From NCBI RefSeq assembly GCF_034933565.1, contig NZ_JAYFNG010000053.1:1-64000 (forward strand): a stretch of 64,000 bases of DNA, given 5' to 3'. Numbering within the stretch: position 1 is the stretch's first letter; each line of letters starts with the position of its first letter. The notes under the pieces are model-generated. The model did not search any database and was not told the origin of the DNA. It saw only the letters and a program-made list of their open reading frames with translations. Shown piece after piece: positions 8,953 to 15,712 of the stretch. A program made the translations under genes and the position numbers. This stretch comes from Raineyella sp034933565 (GTDB lineage Bacteria; Actinomycetota; Actinomycetes; Propionibacteriales; Propionibacteriaceae).

Positions 8953-9560
8953 CGGTCCTGGAGCACTTCCGCCTGGGTCCGGACGGTGCACAGGCGCTGT
9001 GCAACCGTCACCGTGCCGGCGACGGCGAGCAGCACCACCGCCGCTTCGGCGGCCAGCGGCACTCCGAGTCCGGAGAGCAGCAGGCCGAGCAGGACGACGA
9101 CCAACCGGTCGGCCCGTGCGGCGATGCCCACGTCGGCGTGGAAGCCTTCCGCCTCCGCCCGTGCCTTCACGTACGAGGTGACCTGCCCCATCGCCAGTGC
9201 CCAACCGGCCAGGCCGACCATCCAGGGTGAGTCGCCGATCCGGACGAAGTGGATCATCGCCGCGGTCATCACCGCTGCGTCGCTGACCCGGTCCAGGGTG
9301 GCGTCGAGGAAGGCCCCGTAGCGGGACTCCTGGCCGCTGAGCCGGGCCATCTGGCCGTCGACCGAGTCGGACATCACCAGGACACCCATCGCCAGGGCCC
9401 CCTGCCACAGCCAGCCGAACGGGATGGTGCCGAACGCCACCAGCACCAGGCACAGCGTGCCGACCCAGGTGACGGTGTTCGGGTGGACCCCCCGGCCCAG
9501 CAGCAGCCGGGCCGGTGGCGTCATCACCCGGCGCCAGCCGTGGCGGAACCGTTCGAGCAT
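8949..9560 (-). CDS. pgsA: CDP-alcohol phosphatidyltransferase, probable phosphatidylinositol-phosphate synthase
   Basis: Integral membrane enzyme of 203 aa with about six helices. The complete signature is present: D65, D68, G69, A72, R73, G82, D86 and D90 (in DSVDGQMARL and YGAFLDATLD). Position after thrS and a HIT gene matches PgsA1 of M. tuberculosis (Rv2612c), which makes phosphatidylinositol phosphate. The headgroup cannot be proved from the motif, and a phosphatidylglycerol-phosphate synthase is the alternative. Its ATG overlaps the HIT stop by one base (ATGA). Confidence 0.82.
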   Translation of the reverse strand: MLERFRHGWRRVMTPPARLLLGRGVHPNTVTWVGTLCLVLVAFGTIPFGWLWQGALAMGVLVMSDSVDGQMARLSGQESRYGAFLDATLDRVSDAAVMTAAMIHFVRIGDSPWMVGLAGWALAMGQVTSYVKARAEAEGFHADVGIAARADRLVVVLLGLLLSGLGVPLAAEAAVVLLAVAGTVTVAQRLCTVRTQAEVLQDR

Positions 9561-10276
9561 CAGTCGGTCCGTTCTGCCGTGTCGGGAGCCACGTCGGGTC
9601 GGGACGCCGTGTCAGAAGGCACCTCAGGCCGGGACGGGTCGGGGTCCGCTTCCGGCTCGGCCGCGTCGGAGGCCGCCTCGCGCCGGGCCACGTCCGGCCG
9701 GGAGGCTCCGGGCCAGGCCTCGGCGAGCAGCCGCCGGGTCTCCCCCAGCAGCTGCGGGATCGCCTTGGTCCTCGCCACGATCGGGAAGAAATTGGTGTCC
9801 CCGCGCCAGCGCGGCACGACGTGCTGGTGCAGGTGCGCCGCGATGCCGGCCCCGGCCGCCTCGCCCTGGTTCATCCCGAGGTTGAATCCCTGCGGGTGGC
9901 TCACCGAACGGATCACCGTCATCGCCGTCCGGGTCAGCTCAGCGACCTCGACGACCTCGGCCGGGGTCAGGTCGGTGTAGTCGGCCACGTGCCGGTACGG
10001 GCAGACCAGCAGATGGCCGGCGTTGTACGGGTAGAGATTGAGCAACACGTACGCCACCGCGCCGCGGTGCACGATCAGCCCGTCCTCGTCACTGGTCCGC
10101 GGGGCCGTGCAGAACGGGCAGGTGTCCCCCGCCGCCGGCCGCGGATGCTTGTCCCCGCTGACGTACGCCTGCCGATGGGCGACCCACAGGCGGTCGAACA
10201 CGTCGGGGTCGCCGGCCAGCGTCGAGGCCTCGACGGTGACCGGTCCCCCCTCCTGCCCCATACGGTCGGGCTGCAC
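9560..10276 (-). CDS. HIT-family nucleotide-binding protein
   Basis: HIT-superfamily protein of 238 aa (AP4A phosphorylase/hydrolase-like). The histidine triad is HLHQHVVPRW near residue 148, preceded by the LYPYNAGHLLVCP strand. The homologous core ends near residue 190; the tail is Asp/Glu/Pro/Ala-rich and repeats an SRP(E/D)V...DTA unit, likely grown by small duplications. GTG at 10276 starts five bases after the thrS stop; ATG at 10261 is a possible alternative. It corresponds to Rv2613c between thrS and pgsA1. Substrate unknown. Confidence 0.88.
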   Translation of the reverse strand: MQPDRMGQEGGPVTVEASTLAGDPDVFDRLWVAHRQAYVSGDKHPRPAAGDTCPFCTAPRTSDEDGLIVHRGAVAYVLLNLYPYNAGHLLVCPYRHVADYTDLTPAEVVEVAELTRTAMTVIRSVSHPQGFNLGMNQGEAAGAGIAAHLHQHVVPRWRGDTNFFPIVARTKAIPQLLGETRRLLAEAWPGASRPDVARREAASDAAEPEADPDPSRPEVPSDTASRPDVAPDTAERTD

Positions 10277-10281
10277 CGCGA

Positions 10282-12282
10282 TCAGACCTGGACCTTCCGT
10301 GCGATCGCCTCGACGATCTCCTCGATCGCCTCGTCGATCGGCACCCCGTTCTTCTGCTCGCCGTCGCGGTAGCGGAACGAGACGGCGCCGGCCGCCCGGT
10401 CGTCGCCGCCGGCGATCAGCATGTAGGGCACCTTCTGCTTCTGGGCGTTGCGGATCTTCTTCTGCATCCGGTCGTCGGAGGAGTCCACCTCGACGCGTAC
10501 GCCCCGGGCCCGCAGCTTCTCGGCGACCTCGTCGAGGTAGCCGGTGAACTCGCCGGCGACCGGGATTCCGACCACCTGCACCGGCGCCAGCCAGACCGGG
10601 AAGGCGCCGGCGTAGTGCTCCAGCAGCACGCCGAAGAACCGCTCGATCGACCCGAACAGTGCCCGGTGGATCATCACCGGCTGCTGGCGGGAGCCGTCGG
10701 CAGCGGTGTACTCGAGGTTGAACAGGCCCGGCTCGAAGAAGTCCAGCTGGATGGTCGACAGCTGCCAGGTGCGCCCGATCGCGTCCTTGGCCTGGACCGA
10801 GATCTTCGGGCCGTAGAACGCGGCGCCGCCCGGGTCGTCCACCAGCTCCAGCCCGGAGGCATGGGCGACCTCGGCGAGCGTACGGGTCGCCTCCTCCCAG
10901 GTCGCGTCGTCGCCGACGGACTTCTCCGGGTCACGGGTCGACAGCTCCAGGTAGAAGTCATCGAGGCCATAGTCCTTGAGCAGGTCCAGGACGAAGGTGA
11001 GCAGGCGGGTCAGCTCGTCCTTCATCTGCTCGCGGGTGCAGTAGATGTGCGCGTCGTCCTGGGTGAAGCCGCGGGCCCGGGTGAGGCCGTGCACGACACC
11101 GGACTTCTCGTAGCGGTACACCGAGCCGAACTCGAACAGCCGCAGCGGCAGCTCGCGGTAGGAGCGCCCGCGTGAGGAGAAGATCAGGTTGTGCATCGGG
11201 CAGTTCATCGGCTTGAGGTAGTAGTCGACGCCCGGCTTGACGACCGTGCCGTCCTCGTCGCGCTCCTCATCGACCCGCATCGGCGGGTACATGCCGTCGG
11301 CGTACCAGTCGAGGTGCTTCGAGGTCTCGAACAGATGGCCCTTGGTGATGTGCGGGGTGGAGACGAAGGAGTACCCGGCCTCGAGGTGACGCTGGCGGGA
11401 GTAGTTCTCCATCTGCATCTTGATCAGCGCACCCTTGGGGTGGAACACCGGCAGGCCGGAGCCGATCTCGTCGGGGAAGGAGAACAGGTCCAGCTCGCTG
11501 CCCAGCTTGCGATGGTCGCGCTTGGCGGCCTCCGCCATCCGGGTCTGGTAGTCCTTCAGCTCGTCCCTGGACGGCCAGGCGGTGCCGTACAGGCGCTGGA
11601 GCTGCTGGTTCTTCTGGTCACCGCGCCAGTAGGCGGCCGAGGACCGGGTCAGCGCGAAGGCCGGGATGTAGCCGGTGTGCGGCACATGCGGGCCGCGGCA
11701 GAGGTCCTCCCAGGCGCGTTCGCCGTTGCGCCGGACGTTCTCGTAGATGGTCAGGTCACCGGCGCCGACCTCCATCGACGACCCGTCCTCGGCGTTGGCC
11801 GAGCCCTTGTCGGTGATCAGCTCGAGCTTGAACGGCTCGTCGGCCAGCTCGACGCGGGCCTCCTCATCGGTGACGACCCGCCGCCGGAAACTCTGCTTCT
11901 CCTTGATGATCCGCTGCATCTGCTTCTCGAGCGCCTTCAGCGCCTCGGGGGTGAACGGCTCGTCGAGCATGAAGTCGTAGTAGAAACCGTCGGTGATCGG
12001 CGGGCCGATCCCGAGCTTCGCCTCCTCATGGAGGTTCTGTACGGCCTGGGCGGCGACGTGGGCACAGGAGTGGCGCAGGATGTTCAGCCCGTCGGGGCTG
12101 CCGATCAGGACCGGCTCGACCGTGGCGCCGTCGGGCAGCGGGAGATGGAGATCCTTGATCTCCCCGTTGACGCGGCAGGCGACGATCGTACGATCCTCGC
12201 CGAACAGGTCCAGCCCCGTGGTGCCGTCGGCGACCACCTCGCGCAAGGTGTCGGAACGGACCAGGGTGACGGTGATGGACAC
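10282..12282 (-). CDS. thrS: threonine--tRNA ligase
   Basis: Class II aminoacyl-tRNA synthetase of 666 aa that charges tRNA-Thr. Domains in order: TGS (residues 1-65), editing domain with HSCAH, catalytic core with the zinc-binding MNCPMHN motif and motif 3 MIHRALFGSIERF, and the anticodon-binding domain from ~570. GTG at 12282 has GAGAGGA about eight bases upstream; the longer in-frame GTG at 12318 lacks a clear site. No T-box is visible in the short leader. It heads the run thrS-HIT-pgsA-lnt. Confidence 0.96.
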   Translation of the reverse strand: MSITVTLVRSDTLREVVADGTTGLDLFGEDRTIVACRVNGEIKDLHLPLPDGATVEPVLIGSPDGLNILRHSCAHVAAQAVQNLHEEAKLGIGPPITDGFYYDFMLDEPFTPEALKALEKQMQRIIKEKQSFRRRVVTDEEARVELADEPFKLELITDKGSANAEDGSSMEVGAGDLTIYENVRRNGERAWEDLCRGPHVPHTGYIPAFALTRSSAAYWRGDQKNQQLQRLYGTAWPSRDELKDYQTRMAEAAKRDHRKLGSELDLFSFPDEIGSGLPVFHPKGALIKMQMENYSRQRHLEAGYSFVSTPHITKGHLFETSKHLDWYADGMYPPMRVDEERDEDGTVVKPGVDYYLKPMNCPMHNLIFSSRGRSYRELPLRLFEFGSVYRYEKSGVVHGLTRARGFTQDDAHIYCTREQMKDELTRLLTFVLDLLKDYGLDDFYLELSTRDPEKSVGDDATWEEATRTLAEVAHASGLELVDDPGGAAFYGPKISVQAKDAIGRTWQLSTIQLDFFEPGLFNLEYTAADGSRQQPVMIHRALFGSIERFFGVLLEHYAGAFPVWLAPVQVVGIPVAGEFTGYLDEVAEKLRARGVRVEVDSSDDRMQKKIRNAQKQKVPYMLIAGGDDRAAGAVSFRYRDGEQKNGVPIDEAIEEIVEAIARKVQV

Positions 12283-12350
12283 GGCGGTTTCCTCTCTCCC
12301 CGACCGGTTGTCGCACACATACCGGGCATGCGGTCGGACGGGCTCGTGTT

Positions 12351-12390
12351 CAGGGACGCCGGTGGCGTCTCCAGGGACGCCGGTGGCGTC
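12351..12390. repeat. 21-bp-period tandem duplication upstream of thrS
   Basis: CAGGGACGCCGGTGGCGTC occurs at 12351-12369 and 12372-12390, identical, separated by two bases. The rest of the spacer to 12673 has three loose CCCCGGATG(C/T)G copies and no gene. Confidence 0.85.
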
Positions 12391-12673
12391 GATCCACGAG
12401 CCTACCGTGCCGACGACCGGGGAGATCCTTCCGGACAGGCCCGGCCGGAAGGTGAAGGTTCCGAGCGCCCGCGGCCAGGTGCTCGCATGTCGGCGGGTGT
12501 CCGGCCGGTCTTTCGGGTGTAGCCGACCCCGGATGCGTCGAGGCCCCAGGAGATATCGGGCCCCGGATGCGCCGGGTCCCCAGCAGGCGTTGAGCCCCGG
12601 ATGTGTTGGGGGCGGCAGAGGACATCGCGAGGGGCCGCGGGGCAGGAGAGAAAGCCGGCCGGAGAAGACCTGG

Positions 12674-12745
12674 TGGGCGGTACTGGGTTCGAACCAGCGA
12701 CCTCTTCCGTGTCAGGGAAGCGCGCTACCGCTGCGCCAACCGCCC
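12674..12745 (-). tRNA. tRNA-Val(GAC), copy A
   Basis: 72-nt cloverleaf with acceptor GGGCGGT/ACCGCCC, anticodon loop CTGACAC and T loop TTCGAAC. Identical to the copy at 14477. CCA follows the discriminator A in the genome. Confidence 0.96.
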
Positions 12746-12746
12746 G

Positions 12747-12817
12747 AGGTGGAGACGGGATGCGAACACGCATGCACGGATGTGCAGTCCGTTGCCTCGC
12801 CTCTCGGCCACTCCACC
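12747..12817 (-). tRNA. decayed tRNA-Cys(GCA), copy A
   Basis: Same acceptor, D arm and anticodon GCA as the copy at 14550, but seven substitutions lie between the anticodon loop and the T arm. Base 37 is C instead of A, the T stem has a T-C mismatch and a G-T pair, and the T loop reads TTCGCAT, so the near-universal A58 is lost. Probably a tRNA pseudogene, although it sits in a promoter-bearing cluster between two intact tRNAs. Confidence 0.75.
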
Positions 12818-12878
12818 GCGTGAAGAAACTCGCCCGGCGGAGGGCGTACAGGTCTGCCCAAGGGCGGAACCCGCTCCG

Positions 12879-12951
12879 AGCGGACGACGGGATTCGAACC
12901 CGCGACCCTCACCTTGGCAAGGTGATGCTCTACCAGCTGAGCCACGTCCGC
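12879..12951 (-). tRNA. tRNA-Gly(GCC), copy A
   Basis: 73-nt cloverleaf: acceptor GCGGACG/CGTCCGC, anticodon loop TTGCCAA, T loop TTCGAAT. Identical in sequence to the copy at 14720. No encoded CCA. It is the first tRNA of cluster A. Confidence 0.96.
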
Positions 12952-13027
12952 AGACGATTTCAGGAGACCCTGCCGGGCATCCTGCACCATCTTCGACCCC
13001 GTCAATCGCTTGGCGAGGCGTTCAGGA

Positions 13028-13059
13028 ACTTTAGCAGACGCCACCCCGGATGAGGCAAA
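13028..13059 (-). promoter_or_regulatory. promoter of tRNA cluster A
   Basis: Minus strand: TTTGCC (13054-13059), 20-base spacer, TAAAGT (13028-13033), inside the motif CTGCTA(A/G)AGTTCCTGA that cluster B shares. The spacer is two bases longer than in cluster B. The tRNA begins 76 bases downstream. Confidence 0.5.
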
Positions 13060-13309
13060 TCCGGGACGCCGGGCGCGGTCGTCACCCGCCGACCGAGGAG
13101 CCGACAGGCAGGCGTACCGAGATCTCTCGTGAGGTCGATTCCTGGCGGCGGTGGCGGGACGGTGGTTGCCGCTCACACCTCCGGGCGGCGATCCTCAAGC
13201 TCACCTGTAACTGGAGGGTGTCCTCTCGGATCGGGCCGGCTCTACCCTCAACGGGATCGAGCTCGCTCGCGGCGGTTCGCCGATCGGGCACACCCGGAGA
13301 GGGCCCCAG
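13060..13309. other. spacer between tRNA cluster A promoter and secreted-protein gene
   Basis: No convincing gene. Short open frames here have no Shine-Dalgarno sequence and no recognisable product. The spacer must hold the promoter for the gene at 13310, but I could not place one with confidence. Confidence 0.5.
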
Positions 13310-14626
13310 ATGAACACGATTCCCGCACGGATGTTGGCCGCCGTCGTCGCCACCACGACGATCACCGTGCTGCCCTTCACCCCGATCGCCGATGCCGCCT
13401 CGGACAGGTCCGTCCAGTTCTACCTGACGGGCTACAGCTGGTGGGACAACACGCCGGCGGGCAGCAGCACGATCTCGGATCCGGTCATCCACCGCACGGC
13501 CGGCGGCGTCGGCACATATGCAGATCCGATCACGCTGGCCGTCGGGCACAGCATCACCGCAGCCGGGGACGTCCTCGACTACCCGGCCGGTACCCGGATG
13601 TACATCCCCAACCTGCGTCGGTACGTGATCGTCGAGGACACCTGCGGTGACGGGTCGACTCCCCAGAACGGCCCCTGCCACACCGGCTACCGGACGAGCA
13701 GCGGACGGGTCCCATGGATCGACGTCTATGTCGGCGGGGAGGGCACGTCGAGGAGGCTGTCCGACGCCTGCATGGATGCGATCACCGGCGTGACGCGGGT
13801 GATCCTCAACCCGGCGAAGGACTACCTCGTCGCGGCGGGGCCGATCTCGGACGGTCGCTGCGTCCAGTACGGGGTGACGCCCGTGCGCGTGCCTGCGGCC
13901 ACTCCGACCACGACCATGACCACGGCGGACTCGCCGACGACGGCGCCGCCGACGTTGTCACCGCGGCCGGCAGCGGCCACCCCCACCCCGCTCGCGCCGG
14001 CCCCCAGCGCGCCCCCCACCAGCACACCTCCGACGCTCACCCCCACCGCCCCGACGCCCTCTCCCACGACGAAGCCGACTGCTTCGACGACCGCGGTGAC
14101 CACAACCGCCCCCACAACGGTCCCGGCCGCCACCGCGCCAGCCACACCCTCCAGCACACCGGCTCCGGCCGTCGTCACCCCGGTGACGTCCGCCCCGGCC
14201 CCGGGCGCACCGACCGTCAGGGCAGTCCCGCAGCCCACGGACACCCGCCGTCGAGGCGCCGAGGTCGTCGCACCGCCGGGCCCCCTGGGACGGCTGGTTC
14301 GGTCGTACGAAGGGGTGGTGGCGCGGGTTCATGCACTGGATGGGCACCGACAACTGACTCGAGGGGACGAGCCGGCCCACCAGCACGAGGAAGTGGACCG
14401 GGAACCACGAGGAAGTGGACCGGGAACAAGAAAGTCGTCCGACCGGTGGGTACCGATCGGACAACTTTCTCTCTGGTGGGCGGTACTGGGTTCGAACCAG
14501 CGACCTCTTCCGTGTCAGGGAAGCGCGCTACCGCTGCGCCAACCGCCCGAGGTGGAGACGGGATTTGAACCCGTGTACACGGATTTGCAGTCCGTTGCCT
14601 CGCCTCTCGGCCACTCCACCGCGTGA
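13310..14626 (+). CDS. secreted protein with DPBB-like domain and Thr/Pro-rich stalk; 3' end probably frameshifted
   Basis: Exported protein: signal peptide (residues 1-~30, cleavage near ADA), a globular domain (~33-185) with YLTGYSWWDNTPAGSS, GGVGTYADPITLAVG and four cysteines, then a Thr/Pro/Ala stalk (~190-300). The globular part resembles 3D/RlpA-like double-psi barrels; this is a tentative reading. GGAG stands nine bases before the ATG. The frame stays open to 14626 only by reading through the antisense of tRNA-Val and tRNA-Cys. Another frame, open from 14187 to a TGA at 14355, encodes a Trp-rich end (WDGWFGRTKGWWRGF). A single indel around 14190-14260 would join them, so the true end is likely 14357. 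Confidence 0.6.
   Translation: MNTIPARMLAAVVATTTITVLPFTPIADAASDRSVQFYLTGYSWWDNTPAGSSTISDPVIHRTAGGVGTYADPITLAVGHSITAAGDVLDYPAGTRMYIPNLRRYVIVEDTCGDGSTPQNGPCHTGYRTSSGRVPWIDVYVGGEGTSRRLSDACMDAITGVTRVILNPAKDYLVAAGPISDGRCVQYGVTPVRVPAATPTTTMTTADSPTTAPPTLSPRPAAATPTPLAPAPSAPPTSTPPTLTPTAPTPSPTTKPTASTTAVTTTAPTTVPAATAPATPSSTPAPAVVTPVTSAPAPGAPTVRAVPQPTDTRRRGAEVVAPPGPLGRLVRSYEGVVARVHALDGHRQLTRGDEPAHQHEEVDREPRGSGPGTRKSSDRWVPIGQLSLWWAVLGSNQRPLPCQGSALPLRQPPEVETGFEPVYTDLQSVASPLGHSTA
14384..14427. repeat. 22-bp perfect tandem duplication
   Basis: CACGAGGAAGTGGACCGGGAAC occurs twice without spacer (14384-14405, 14406-14427). It lies just after the inferred stop of the secreted-protein gene and just before the tRNA cluster B terminator. 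Confidence 0.95.
14430..14469 (-). terminator. hairpin terminator of tRNA cluster B
   Basis: Two 17-base arms (14430-14446 and 14453-14469) pair at 15 of 17 positions around a six-base loop. On the minus strand it begins about five bases after the encoded CCA of tRNA-Val, as expected for a tRNA terminator. Confidence 0.7.
14477..14548 (-). tRNA. tRNA-Val(GAC), copy B
   Basis: 72-nt cloverleaf identical to copy A at 12674, anticodon loop CTGACAC; genomic CCA follows the discriminator base. Last tRNA of cluster B. Confidence 0.96.
14550..14620 (-). tRNA. tRNA-Cys(GCA), copy B (intact)
   Basis: 71-nt cloverleaf with anticodon loop CTGCAAA, T stem ACGGG/CCCGT and T loop TTCAAAT. All pairs are intact, so this is presumably the working tRNA-Cys. 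No encoded CCA. Confidence 0.96.
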
Positions 14627-14719
14627 AGGACTCCCACCCGGATGACACATCCCGGATGCACCCGGTCCGAAGGCAGGAGACCTGCTCCTGCCGAGCTTCC
14701 AAGGGCGAGACCCTCTCCG

Positions 14720-14792
14720 AGCGGACGACGGGATTCGAACCCGCGACCCTCACCTTGGCAAGGTGATGCTCTACCAGCTGAGCCACGTCCGC
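14720..14792 (-). tRNA. tRNA-Gly(GCC), copy B
   Basis: 73-nt cloverleaf identical to copy A at 12879, anticodon loop TTGCCAA. First tRNA of cluster B. Confidence 0.96.
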
Positions 14793-14866
14793 AGACGACG
14801 CCAGCCGTCCGTGACCGGACAGACCTTCGCCATCAGTGCCCCTCGGGACCCGAGGCGCGATCAGGA

Positions 14867-14896
14867 ACTCTAGCAGGCTTCCCCCGAGGGGCCAAA
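14867..14896 (-). promoter_or_regulatory. promoter of tRNA cluster B
   Basis: Minus strand: TTTGGC (14891-14896), 18-base spacer, TAGAGT (14867-14872), within the CTGCTA(A/G)AGTTCCTGA motif shared with cluster A. tRNA-Gly begins 74 bases downstream. Confidence 0.6.
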
Positions 14897-15167
14897 TCCG
14901 CGATGTCGCGGATCCCGCTCCTCGTCGAAGGCCAGTTGCTCCGGACGACGCCTCCCGTCTCCGTTCGGCGAGGAGATGTCTATCAGAGCACGTGACACGG
15001 GTGCAACTTCGGCCCACCCGGACCAGCCGAGCGACCACCCGGCCAGACAAAGAGGCCACCCGACGGGACGGTCCACCACAACAGGGCGGATCACCCTCGA
15101 CAGGACGGTCCACCTCAACCACACGCGGACCGGATCCACCCCGCGAAAAGCCCGCCGCCACGCCGGT
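14897..15167. other. spacer between divergent tRNA units
   Basis: About 270 bases between the cluster B promoter and the tRNA-Val(CAC) promoter. It holds overlapping short open frames in several phases but none with a ribosome binding site or recognisable product. I see no gene. Confidence 0.6.
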
Positions 15168-15197
15168 TTGGCGATTCCACACCGTCATGGCTATTGT
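15168..15197 (+). promoter_or_regulatory. promoter of tRNA-Val(CAC)
   Basis: TTGGCG (15168-15173), 18-base spacer, TATTGT (15192-15197); the tRNA 5' end follows 12 bases later. Spacing and strand fit a housekeeping promoter. Confidence 0.6.
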
Positions 15198-15209
15198 TGG
15201 CTACCGCAC

Positions 15210-15281
15210 GGGCGGTTGGCGCAGTGGTAGCGCACTTCGTTCACACCGAAGGGGTCGCTGGTTCGAATCCAGTACCGCCCA
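15210..15281 (+). tRNA. tRNA-Val(CAC)
   Basis: 72-nt cloverleaf, acceptor GGGCGGT/ACCGCCC, anticodon loop TTCACAC, T loop TTCGAAT. No encoded CCA. It shares acceptor and D arm with tRNA-Val(GAC). Confidence 0.96.
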
Positions 15282-15286
15282 CTGAT

Positions 15287-15324
15287 GAAGCCGTTCCGAC
15301 GGGAGATCCCGTCGGAACGGCTTC
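15287..15324 (+). terminator. hairpin terminator after tRNA-Val(CAC)
   Basis: Perfect 17-bp stem (arms 15287-15303 and 15308-15324) around AGAT, beginning six bases after the tRNA. No U-tract follows, which is common in actinobacteria. Confidence 0.8.
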
Positions 15325-15365
15325 TGCATTCACCGCCGGACCTGACAGCATCACCAGATCCGGAC

Positions 15366-15390
15366 GGTGTCGTCCGGACCGGACGACACC
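15366..15390. repeat. near-perfect palindrome with 12-base arms
   Basis: GGTGTCGTCCGG, one base, then its exact reverse complement. It lies in a ~390-bp gene-free stretch (15325-15712) rich in CCGGAC/GTCCGG motifs between the tRNA and the CbiX-like gene. It could be a second terminator or a protein site. Confidence 0.8.
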
Positions 15391-15544
15391 CTCGGACCGG
15401 AGGGACCACGGGTCCGGACGACATCACCGCGACCGGGCAGCCCACGGGACCGGACCGACCGGAACCGAACGGCAGCAGTCCCTCCCGGCCCCGCCGGCAC
15501 ACTTCCCGAGGTCCCCTCCTCAAGTCCCACACAGGACCACATTT

Positions 15545-15637
15545 TGAGAGACGGTCCCAACAGGTGAGACAAGAACTTGCGTTACCCATTTCACACGGGC
15601 GAAAGTTCTCTTATCCACCTTTTGAGACGCCGTCCCA
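15545..15637. promoter_or_regulatory. paired 15-bp operator-like motif upstream of the CbiX-like gene
   Basis: TGAGAGACGGTCCCA (15545-15559) and TGAGACGCCGTCCCA (15623-15637) share TGAGANNCNGTCCCA; the second is close to an inverted repeat. They lie 78 bp apart, flank an AT-richer segment likely to hold the promoter, and the gene starts 75 bases after the second copy. Suggests a dimeric repressor; its identity is unknown. Confidence 0.4.
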
Positions 15638-15712
15638 GGACGGCCCTCCTGATCAATACTCCCCGGCCACAGGTCCGGCTCATCCGGCGGCCCGGGGGGA
15701 AAGGAACCGGCA

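Noticed and set aside
10282..10300. thrS-HIT-pgsA as a complete phosphatidylinositol-mannoside locus
   Set aside because: patA and pimA are not in the window; lnt follows pgsA instead.
12351..12673. CRISPR-like direct repeats upstream of thrS
   Set aside because: Only one duplicated 19-mer and three loose short motifs; no regular spacers and no cas genes.
12601..13034. Small plus-strand proteins containing LGSNQRPL and similar stretches
   Set aside because: These are translations of antisense tRNA genes, a well-known source of false small proteins.
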